A stretch of DNA of 38,338 nucleotides from CAZQGE01 sp964592815 (GTDB taxonomy: Bacteria > Bacillota > Clostridia > Christensenellales > CAG-917): positions 1-38,338 of the forward strand of contig CAZQGE010000008.1 of assembly GCA_964592815.1 (NCBI GenBank). Reading direction: 5' to 3'. The notes under the pieces are model-generated. The model was not told where the DNA came from. It was given only the letters and a program-made list of their open reading frames with translations, and searched no databases. The stretch's first letter is position 1. Each line of letters opens with the position of its first letter. The position numbers were made by a program, and so were the translations under genes. Shown here piece by piece: positions 8,814 to 14,933 of the stretch.

Positions 8814-8906
8814 GGAGAAATCGCCTAGTTTGGTCGAGGGCGCACGACTGGAAATCGTGTAAACCGCAAAACGGTTTCGAGAGTTCGAATCTCTCTTTCT
8901 CCGCCA
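8814..8906 (+). tRNA. tRNA-Ser (anticodon GGA), CCA encoded
   Basis: The acceptor stem GGAGAAA at 8814-8820 pairs with TTTCTCC at 8896-8902, with discriminator G at 8903 and encoded CCA at 8904-8906. The anticodon arm CACGA-CTGGAAA-TCGTG places GGA at 8850-8852, reading UCC and UCU. The long variable arm (ACCGCAAAACGGT) is the class II hallmark of serine tRNA. The T-arm GAGAG-TTCGAAT-CTCTC is canonical. Confidence 0.96.
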
Positions 8907-8910
8907 AATC

Positions 8911-8948
8911 AAGACACGACACCGCTGACGCCTGCTCGTGTCTTTTTT
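8911..8948 (+). terminator. Intrinsic terminator of tRNA-Ser
   Basis: AGACACGA (8912-8919) pairs with TCGTGTCT (8936-8943), and the stem runs directly into TTTTTT ending at 8948. It lies 5 bases after the tRNA CCA, so the tRNA appears to be a single-gene transcript. Confidence 0.85.
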
Positions 8949-9018
8949 ATGCTCTGAAAGTTCGACAAACAACAAACTGACGCTCGAGATTATCGCTATT
9001 ACGCTCGTGTGCTCGCTA

Positions 9019-9035
9019 CGAATCTCTCTTTCTCC
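9019..9035 (+). repeat. Exact 17-bp copy of the tRNA-Ser 3' end
   Basis: CGAATCTCTCTTTCTCC at 9019-9035 is identical to 8886-8902 within tRNA-Ser (T-loop through acceptor stem), 133 bp away. Partial copies of CTGACGC and GCTCGTGT also occur on both sides (8923/8978 and 8934/9003). The copy lacks the discriminator and CCA and is not part of a complete tRNA. It may be a remnant attachment site or a broken tandem duplication. Confidence 0.7.
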
Positions 9036-9057
9036 CAATCTAAACCGCGCTTGTACC

Positions 9058-9110
9058 CACGCTAAAAAATAGGTTTTAGTGAACGGAGTTGCTGGCGTGT
9101 TTTTCTTTTT
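9058..9110 (+). terminator. Second terminator downstream of the tRNA fragment
   Basis: CACGC (9058-9062) pairs with GCGTG (9095-9099), followed by TTTTTCTTTTT to 9110. The loop is long and may hold an inner CTAAAA/TTTTAG stem. No intact gene precedes it, so it may be the leftover terminator of a lost gene, or a back-up for tRNA-Ser. Confidence 0.55.
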
Positions 9111-9181
9111 GCTAGTCGTAAACATAGATATAATTATAAAATAATTAAAAAAGCGAAGAATATTTGAATAAATATAACTGC

Positions 9182-9210
9182 TTGCTTTTATTATCATCTT
9201 TTGATATTAT
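9182..9210 (+). promoter_or_regulatory. pnuC promoter
   Basis: TTGCTT at 9182-9187 and TATTAT at 9205-9210 are separated by 17 bp. The predicted transcription start near 9217 leaves a leader of about 106 nt before the pnuC start codon. Confidence 0.55.
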
Positions 9211-9216
9211 TAAAAA

Positions 9217-9322
9217 AAAGAATAACAACTGCCACCGGGTAGTTAAAAACAAAGCATTCGTTTACACATCGTTAGGTCTTAGAAGATGTGTAGAACGGGT
9301 GCTTATTTTTTTCGAAGGACTT
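9217..9322 (+). promoter_or_regulatory. Structured pnuC leader with terminator-like hairpin (candidate attenuator or riboswitch)
   Basis: Two hairpins fill the leader. The first is AACTGCC (9228-9234) with GGTAGTT (9239-9245), with an ACCG loop. The second, about 9250-9303, pairs AAGCA..CGTT with AACG..TGCTT and ACACATC with GATGTGT, and runs into ATTTTTTT. That T-run lies just before the AAGGA ribosome binding site, the arrangement of transcriptional riboswitches and attenuators. I do not recognise a known class. NAD-related ligands are an inference from the downstream gene only. Confidence 0.5.
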
Positions 9323-10012
9323 ATGAAAAAAGCACTTAATTACTTTTCAAAAAAAGAGATAATACTTTGGCTATTTTCCACTATATGCATTGTTACCGTA
9401 TTTTTTATTTTTGACAGAACGAACTACTTAATTTTATCGGCTTCAATAATTGGAGTTACCTCTTTAATCTTCAATGCAAAGGGCAACGCTATCGGTCAAG
9501 GCTTAATGATTATTTTCAGTATCTTGTATGGCATAATTTCATATACTTTTGCATATTACGGAGAAATGATTACATACCTAGGAATGACCGCACCTATGGC
9601 AGTTTTTGCTTTGATTGCCTGGTTGAAGAATCCATACAAAGGCAACAAAGCAGAAGTTAAAGTTAACACTATAAAGAAAAAAGAATGGATAATAATTTCT
9701 ATTGTCACAATATTAGTTACGATAGGGTTTTACTTTATTCTTAAAGCATTTGATACTGCGAACTTAATTCCCAGCACGATTTCTGTGACGACGAGTTTTA
9801 TTGCTGTATACCTGACATTCAGACGTAGTGCTTGGTATGCAATAGGGTATGCGGTTAACGATATTGTTTTGATTGTTCTTTGGATACTTGCATCGATAGA
9901 GTCAATAACTTACATATCAGTCGTGATATGTTTTGCAGTATTTCTCATCAATGATTTGTACGGTTTTATCAGTTGGCAAAAGATGAGAAAAAGACAAAAC
10001 GATAAATATTAA
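9323..10012 (+). CDS. pnuC: PnuC family transporter (nicotinamide riboside type)
   Basis: A 229-residue integral membrane protein of the PnuC facilitator family, probably importing nicotinamide riboside for NAD synthesis. About seven hydrophobic segments are visible. Family landmarks include GNAIGQGLMIIFSILYGIISY, YYGEMITYLGMTAP, WLKNPYKG and the C-terminal NDLYGFISWQKM followed by a basic tail. The start is the ATG at 9323, behind GAAGGA. The longer frame from 9164 is rejected because it begins upstream of the predicted transcription start. PnuC relatives also carry riboflavin or thiamine, so the substrate is inferred from resemblance. Confidence 0.85.
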   Translation: MKKALNYFSKKEIILWLFSTICIVTVFFIFDRTNYLILSASIIGVTSLIFNAKGNAIGQGLMIIFSILYGIISYTFAYYGEMITYLGMTAPMAVFALIAWLKNPYKGNKAEVKVNTIKKKEWIIISIVTILVTIGFYFILKAFDTANLIPSTISVTTSFIAVYLTFRRSAWYAIGYAVNDIVLIVLWILASIESITYISVVICFAVFLINDLYGFISWQKMRKRQNDKY

Positions 10013-10110
10013 AATAATGTTTTTTTTGTATTAGAAGTCAATTAAATAGTAGAAAACTTACAGTAATTTATAATTATTTAGCAAGCATATTTATTTCGGC
10101 TTAATTCTAA

Positions 10111-10139
10111 TTGACAAAATTATTATCGTTGAATACAAT
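10111..10139 (+). promoter_or_regulatory. Promoter of the riboswitch-oadB unit
   Basis: TTGACA at 10111-10116 and TACAAT at 10134-10139 are separated by 17 bp, a near-consensus promoter. The predicted start at about 10146 is the first base of the P1 stem of the riboswitch. Confidence 0.75.
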
Positions 10140-10144
10140 GAGGT

Positions 10145-10251
10145 AAATAGGGAGTAGCTTGCATCGAAAGGTGTGATTAAATCAATAGCACGAATTTATA
10201 ATTCTGGTTTAATTTTAATAAGCGAGACTGTTAGACAGTCTTGCTTTTTTT
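10145..10251 (+). promoter_or_regulatory. Riboswitch of yybP-ykoY (Mn2+) type with intrinsic terminator
   Basis: Two conserved yybP-ykoY segments are visible: GGAGTAGC (10151-10158) and AGCGAGA (10221-10227). They are flanked by a closing helix AATAG (10146-10150) with CTGTT (10228-10232). A GAAA-capped hairpin follows the first segment, as in known members. The 12-bp terminator stem AAGCGAGACTGT (10220-10231) / ACAGTCTTGCTT (10235-10246), followed by a run of seven T, shares its 5' arm with the closing helix. Ligand binding would therefore prevent termination and switch the gene on. The class is identified from memory of the consensus; another cation-sensing class is possible. Confidence 0.7.
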
Positions 10252-10263
10252 ATAGGAGGGAAT

Positions 10264-11358
10264 ATGGAATTTTTGTACGAAACTATTATGGCAGTTCAAT
10301 GGCAACACGTTATTATGTGGTGTATTGGCGCAATTTTAATTTTTCTTGCCATTAAGAAAGATATGGAACCCGCTCTGCTTTTGCCTATGGGCTTTGGTGC
10401 AATTCTTATCAATATTCCGTTTTCAGGCGCAGAGGGCGTTATGCAAACTTTGTTCAATTTTGGTATCGAGTCGGCGGAGATTATGCCAATTTTGCTTTTT
10501 ATCGGAATTGGAGCAATGATAGATTTTGGGCCTTTACTTGCAAATCCAAAGTTGTTCCTTTTTGGTGGAGCTGCGCAATTCGGAATATTTATAACAATTC
10601 TACTTGCCGTTTTATTTGGTTTTGACATTAACGACGCCGCAAGCATTGGTATAATTGGAGCTGCTGACGGTCCGACGTCAATTGTTGTTGCACAAGCACT
10701 ACACAGCAAATATCTAGGTCCAATTATGGTTGTGGCATATTCATATATGGCACTTGTTCCGATAATTCAGCCTGCCGTTATAAAACTTACGACAACAAAA
10801 AAAGAACGCCGAATTAGAATGGACTACGTTGCGGATACAATCTCAAAGCGAACAAAAATATTGTTCCCAATAATCGTAACGTTGATTGCTGGTTTGATTG
10901 CTCCAGCGTCTTTATCTCTTGTAGGATTTCTTATGTTTGGAAACTTACTTAGGGAATGCGGTGTACTAAATAATTTATCTGAAACTGCACAAAAAGTTCT
11001 GGCAAACTTAATTACGTTGTTGTTGGGAATTACGATAGCGTTTACTATGAAAGCGGAAAATTTTGTTACTATTGAAACCTTAATAATTATGGGCTTGGGA
11101 CTTCTTGCATTTATATTTGATACTTTTTCAGGGGTTATGTTTGCAAAATTTATCAATTTATTTTCTAAGAAAAAAATCAATCCTATGATAGGTGCAGCGG
11201 GAATATCTGCATTTCCAATGTCGGCGAGGGTAGTTCAAAAAATGGGGTTGAAAGAAGACCCGACAAACCACTTGCTTATGCACGCAGTTGGCGCAAACGT
11301 ATCTGGTCAAATAGCCTCGGCAATAGTCGGCGGTTTGATTATCGGATTGGTACTTTAA
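10264..11358 (+). CDS. Sodium-pump decarboxylase beta-subunit family protein (OadB/GcdB-like)
   Basis: A 364-residue polytopic membrane protein of the OadB/GcdB/MmdB family, the subunit that couples decarboxylation of a carboxybiotin to Na+ export. Conserved landmarks are GIIGAADGPTSIVVA, which contains the essential aspartate region, and SAFPMSARVVQKMG...NHLLMHAVGANVSGQIASA near the C-terminus. AGGAGGG at 10254-10260 sets the start. A gamma-like small gene follows after 13 bases, but no alpha (carboxyltransferase) or biotin-carrier gene is in the window. It lies behind a metal-type riboswitch, so a role in cation efflux independent of decarboxylation is possible. Family firm, function uncertain. 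Confidence 0.85.
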   Translation: MEFLYETIMAVQWQHVIMWCIGAILIFLAIKKDMEPALLLPMGFGAILINIPFSGAEGVMQTLFNFGIESAEIMPILLFIGIGAMIDFGPLLANPKLFLFGGAAQFGIFITILLAVLFGFDINDAASIGIIGAADGPTSIVVAQALHSKYLGPIMVVAYSYMALVPIIQPAVIKLTTTKKERRIRMDYVADTISKRTKILFPIIVTLIAGLIAPASLSLVGFLMFGNLLRECGVLNNLSETAQKVLANLITLLLGITIAFTMKAENFVTIETLIIMGLGLLAFIFDTFSGVMFAKFINLFSKKKINPMIGAAGISAFPMSARVVQKMGLKEDPTNHLLMHAVGANVSGQIASAIVGGLIIGLVL

Positions 11359-11371
11359 TAGGAGGCGAAAT

Positions 11372-11656
11372 ATGAACCCAAATGTATTGAAAGCACTTGA
11401 AATTATGGGCTACGGTGTTTTGGCAATATTTATTGTTATAACCATACTAATTATCGTTGTATCGTGTCTAAAACAACTTGACAAACGAAAATCTGAAAAG
11501 CAGATGCAAGCCAACTATAAACCGTTTGGTGAGAAAATGGAGATTTTAGCGAACAAAACTAAGTCTAAAATTAAAGATAAGTTCAGCAAAAAAGATAAGT
11601 CTAAGGATAACGCAATAAAAGAAATAAAAAATGACAAAGAAAATGACGTAAAATAA
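11372..11656 (+). CDS. Small membrane protein, gamma-subunit-like (OadG-like) partner of the beta subunit
   Basis: A 94-residue protein with one membrane helix at about residues 12-33 and a lysine-rich cytoplasmic tail. Topology, size and position directly after the beta subunit match OadG/GcdD-type subunits, which hold the decarboxylase complex together. The tail lacks an obvious proline/alanine linker or a histidine metal site, so identification rests on context rather than sequence. The ribosome binding site AGGAGG is strong. The unit ends at the terminator at 11667-11694. Confidence 0.55.
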   Translation: MNPNVLKALEIMGYGVLAIFIVITILIIVVSCLKQLDKRKSEKQMQANYKPFGEKMEILANKTKSKIKDKFSKKDKSKDNAIKEIKNDKENDVK

Positions 11657-11666
11657 CCTTAAAGTA

Positions 11667-11694
11667 AAAAGCCACCGAATATTCGGTGGCTTTT
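11667..11694. terminator. Bidirectional intrinsic terminator
   Basis: AAAAGCCACCGAAT at 11667-11680 and its exact complement at 11681-11694 form a perfect palindrome, with A-runs on one side and T-runs on the other. It lies between the convergent gamma-like gene and the DUF1508 gene and can end both. Confidence 0.9.
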
Positions 11695-11705
11695 AATTCT
11701 TTATT

Positions 11706-12593
11706 TTACCATAAATTGTCGTTTCGTACAACTTCTGCACCTTTTGAAGCTCTGACTATTGCTTCAATTCCTCTTTTTGCGGAGTCTTTTGTGTTGTAGC
11801 CATCGTTTGTTGTTGCAATAATGTTCCCGTTTGACGCTATCAATCTAAGGCGGACTTCTTCCGATTTATCCTTGTAAATTTGCCATTTTGGGCATTTTTG
11901 TTCCTCATATTTCTTTAAGGTTTGGTCTTCTAGTGTTGCGCTTTCTGCGTTTGCTATAACGCTTAAAATTCCGTTTTTGCAGCTATCAAGAGAAGCGTAT
12001 GGTTCGCCACCTACTGCGATAACACGGTGGTTGTATGAATAAAGTTTGTAAACATAATTGTCATTTTCCGTCTTTTTTATGACAAATTTGCCGTGTGGAA
12101 CTGTATCGTCACCTTCAATTATAATTTTTTCTTCCGATTTTTTTTCCTTGGATTTTTCTACGGTTGATTTTTGTGTTGATTTAGTTTTAGTTTCAGTTGA
12201 TTTTTCAACTTTATTATTAGGTTTCTTATTTTCCTTGTCTGTTTTAGGAGTTGAAGAATTATTTTGTTTTGCTGACGTTATATTTTGTTGTTTATTTGTT
12301 AGTGTATCTTTGTTTTCAGCGTGGATTTCGGCTGGTTTTGCTGGTGTAGCACTCTCTTTAACTTTTATGATTTTTGTTTTTGTCGTAGCGGGCGTTTCAT
12401 CTGTTTTCTCAGCAGAAATATTTTTTAAGTTTATATTTTCGATTGTTTGAATGATGTTTTCCTTGTTGATTTCAGGTTCTTCTTGTTTTACAGCAACAGG
12501 GATATCATTTTTGTTTGTTTCTTGGACTATTTCAGCTTCCAAATAGTCCTTTTTATCTTTTTTCTTAAAAATTTTTTTCAAAAAATCAAACAT
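11706..12593 (-). CDS. DUF1508 (YegP-like) protein with long low-complexity N-terminal region
   Basis: A 295-residue protein. The C-terminal 110 residues hold two DUF1508 repeats. The first begins GKFVIKKTENDNYVYKLYS and contains ASLDSCKNGILSV. The second begins PKWQIYKDKSEEVRLRLIA and contains TKDSAKRGIEAIV. The first 20 residues are basic and hydrophobic (MFDFLKKIFKKKDKK) and could form an amphipathic, membrane-touching helix. Residues about 20-170 are Lys/Thr/Glu-rich and probably disordered. The start at 12593 has GGAG upstream; the frame extends 13 codons further without a ribosome binding site. Its role is unknown. DUF1508 proteins are usually short tandem-repeat proteins, so the long tail is unusual. 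Confidence 0.75.
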   Translation of the reverse strand: MFDFLKKIFKKKDKKDYLEAEIVQETNKNDIPVAVKQEEPEINKENIIQTIENINLKNISAEKTDETPATTKTKIIKVKESATPAKPAEIHAENKDTLTNKQQNITSAKQNNSSTPKTDKENKKPNNKVEKSTETKTKSTQKSTVEKSKEKKSEEKIIIEGDDTVPHGKFVIKKTENDNYVYKLYSYNHRVIAVGGEPYASLDSCKNGILSVIANAESATLEDQTLKKYEEQKCPKWQIYKDKSEEVRLRLIASNGNIIATTNDGYNTKDSAKRGIEAIVRASKGAEVVRNDNLW

Positions 12594-12622
12594 AAGCGTT
12601 CTCCTATTTTGTATTTTCTTTA

Positions 12623-12651
12623 AGTTTAACACGATTTTATATTAAAATCAA
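12623..12651 (-). promoter_or_regulatory. Promoter of the DUF1508 gene
   Basis: On the minus strand TTGATT (12651-12646) and TAAACT (12628-12623) are 17 bp apart. The predicted start near 12616 gives a 22-base leader containing the GGAG site. Confidence 0.55.
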
Positions 12652-12687
12652 TGATGCTCTTTTACTCTTAAATGATTAGATATATAA

Positions 12688-12716
12688 TTGAAAAATTATT
12701 ACTTATATGGTAAAAT
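12688..12716 (+). promoter_or_regulatory. pcrA promoter, leaderless type
   Basis: TTGAAA at 12688-12693 and TAAAAT at 12711-12716 are 17 bp apart. The base seven positions after the -10 box is the A of the pcrA ATG (12723). No ribosome binding site precedes the ATG, so the mRNA is probably leaderless. Confidence 0.6.
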
Positions 12717-12722
12717 AAAAAT

Positions 12723-14930
12723 ATGAATAATTACAACTTGAACGATAAACAACTTGAGGCGGTAAATGACTTATATGGTCATATTTTGGTTATTGCTGGG
12801 GCGGGTAGCGGCAAGACGCGCGTGCTGACGTCAAGAATATGCAAACTTATTGAAGATGGTGTTTCACCATACAATATTTTAGCAATAACGTTTACAAACA
12901 AAGCCGCAAATGAAATGAAAGAACGCATAAGCAAATCTACCTTTGGCGGTGGTGACGTTTGGACAAGCACTTTTCACTCTATGTGTGCAAAAATATTGCG
13001 TTTTGATGCTGATAAGTTGGGCTATGGAAAAGATTTTAGTATTTATACCGATTTAGAAAGCGACAGAGTTGTAAAACGTATTTGTGCTGAATACCTTGAA
13101 AGTAATCCAAAAATGAAATCTGAATACTTGTGGCATATATCTCGCGCAAAAACCTATGCGCTGTCACCATCTGAATATTATGACAGCTTAAAATCGGACA
13201 GAGTGGAAGACGCAACTGTAATTGCAACTATTTATAAAAGATATGAAGATGAGCTTAAAAAGTGTAATTCAATGGATTTTGATGATTTGTTGCTTAAAAC
13301 TCTACAACTCTTTGAAACTTCTCCAGAAGTTCTTGAAAAATATCAAAATAGGTTTCAATATATCCACGTTGATGAGTTTCAAGACACAAACACGTTGCAA
13401 TATCGTTTGGTAAAAATGTTGTCGGCAAAACACGGCAATTTGTTTGTGGTTGGTGATGAAGACCAATCTATTTATAGTTGGAGAGGTGCAGAAATAAAAA
13501 ATATTCTTAATTTTAAGAAAGATTTTAACGATGCAAGAATACATAAACTCGAACAAAATTACCGCAGTACCTCGTCGATTTTGGAGGTTGCGAACAACGT
13601 TATTAAACATAATACTGCAAGAAATGAAAAAAATTTGTGGTGTGAAAATAAAAATGACTATTCTGTTGAATATTATGAAGCCTATTCCGACAGAGATGAG
13701 GCAAATTATGTATCTAGGCAAATAAACTACCTTATGAATAGTGGCGAAAGTTACCGTGATATGGCGATATTGGTGAGAGCAAACTCGCTTACGCGTATGT
13801 TTGAAGAAGATTTCAATTTGCACGGCATTCCATATAAAGTTTTTGGAGGCTTCAGATTCTTTGAAAGAAAGGAAATCAAAGACGCTTTGGCTTATGTTAG
13901 AATTGCGCTTAATCCAAGTGATAACGACAGCATTTTAAGAGTTATAAATTATCCTAAGCGTGGAATTGGAAACACGGCTGTTTTGGAATTGCAAAAATTG
14001 GCAAGTGAACATAATACTACGTTTTTCAATATTCTTATAAATCCAGATTTTATGTCCCCAACGGTTGCAAAAAAGGTTGCGCCGTTTACTGAAGTGGCAT
14101 TGAAACTGATTGAAAACGCAAAGAATATGCAACCTGTTGAATTTATGCGTTTTATGTTGATTAAATCGGGCATTGAAACGTTTATGTCTACAAGCACAGA
14201 CCCAGATGATGCAAACCGTCTTGAAAACGTAAACGAACTTGTATCCGCTGTGCAACAATTTGTAAATGACAACAAGGACACCACAATTTCTGACTTTATG
14301 CAATCGGTGTCGTTGGTGTCTGATACAGACAGTATGGATGAAGAAAATTACGTTACAATTGCCACAATTCACGCTGTTAAGGGTTTGGAATTTGACAACG
14401 TGTTTATTGTTGGGTTGGAAGAAAACATATTTCCAACGTCACGTGCGCTCGCAAGTGGTGACATTGAAGAAGAAAGACGGCTTATGTACGTTGCAATTAC
14501 ACGAGCAAAAAAACATTTATGTGTGACAAATGCGAGGTCAAGATACCGTTTTGGTGAAACGGTTTATTTCCCCAAAAGCAGATTCGTTATGGAAATGAAA
14601 GGCGAACATCAGTCTTTGAAAATTGGCAATTCCTACTTTGCGGGTAATGATAACGAGCGTAGAAAAGATTTCGGTACTGTTGCGAAACAACCTTATACGG
14701 CAAATAAGAGTATTGGCGCAATCAAAACTGGCAACAATAAACCCGTTGCAGACTTTAATAAATATAAAGAAAATACCATTGTTGAGCACAATAAATTTGG
14801 ACGTGGTATTATTACTGCAACAAGTGGTGATGGTGAAGATAAAGTTGCGTCGATATTGTTTAAGGGAATTGGCGTAAAGAGGTTTTCTCTTGCTATTGCA
14901 ATCAACAACTTGAAAATTATTGAGGAGTAG
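12723..14930 (+). CDS. pcrA: ATP-dependent DNA helicase PcrA/UvrD
   Basis: A 735-residue superfamily 1A 3'-5' helicase used in repair and replication restart. In order: Q-motif region LNDKQLEAV, Walker A GAGSGKT (26-32), TFTNKAA (Ia), VDEFQDTN (II), VGDEDQSIYSWRGA (III), QNYRS (IV), TIHAVKGLEFDNVF (V) and YVAITRAKK (VI). A C-terminal Tudor-like module, from about residue 680, is seen in VEHNKFGRGIITAT and would contact RNA polymerase. ligA follows after 3 bases, the standard Gram-positive pcrA-ligA pair. No ribosome binding site is visible at the ATG, and the promoter geometry suggests a leaderless start. Confidence 0.96.
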   Translation: MNNYNLNDKQLEAVNDLYGHILVIAGAGSGKTRVLTSRICKLIEDGVSPYNILAITFTNKAANEMKERISKSTFGGGDVWTSTFHSMCAKILRFDADKLGYGKDFSIYTDLESDRVVKRICAEYLESNPKMKSEYLWHISRAKTYALSPSEYYDSLKSDRVEDATVIATIYKRYEDELKKCNSMDFDDLLLKTLQLFETSPEVLEKYQNRFQYIHVDEFQDTNTLQYRLVKMLSAKHGNLFVVGDEDQSIYSWRGAEIKNILNFKKDFNDARIHKLEQNYRSTSSILEVANNVIKHNTARNEKNLWCENKNDYSVEYYEAYSDRDEANYVSRQINYLMNSGESYRDMAILVRANSLTRMFEEDFNLHGIPYKVFGGFRFFERKEIKDALAYVRIALNPSDNDSILRVINYPKRGIGNTAVLELQKLASEHNTTFFNILINPDFMSPTVAKKVAPFTEVALKLIENAKNMQPVEFMRFMLIKSGIETFMSTSTDPDDANRLENVNELVSAVQQFVNDNKDTTISDFMQSVSLVSDTDSMDEENYVTIATIHAVKGLEFDNVFIVGLEENIFPTSRALASGDIEEERRLMYVAITRAKKHLCVTNARSRYRFGETVYFPKSRFVMEMKGEHQSLKIGNSYFAGNDNERRKDFGTVAKQPYTANKSIGAIKTGNNKPVADFNKYKENTIVEHNKFGRGIITATSGDGEDKVASILFKGIGVKRFSLAIAINNLKIIEE

Positions 14931-14933
14931 TTA

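Noticed and set aside
8781..9197. A 138-codon minus-strand reading frame across the tRNA region
   Set aside because: It runs antisense through tRNA-Ser and two terminators and lacks a ribosome binding site and family resemblance.
9164..9322. N-terminal extension of PnuC
   Set aside because: It begins upstream of the predicted transcription start, covers the leader hairpins, and the family starts at the ATG at 9323.
13302..13823. A 173-codon minus-strand frame inside pcrA
   Set aside because: It is a shadow of a firmly identified helicase gene with no start signal.
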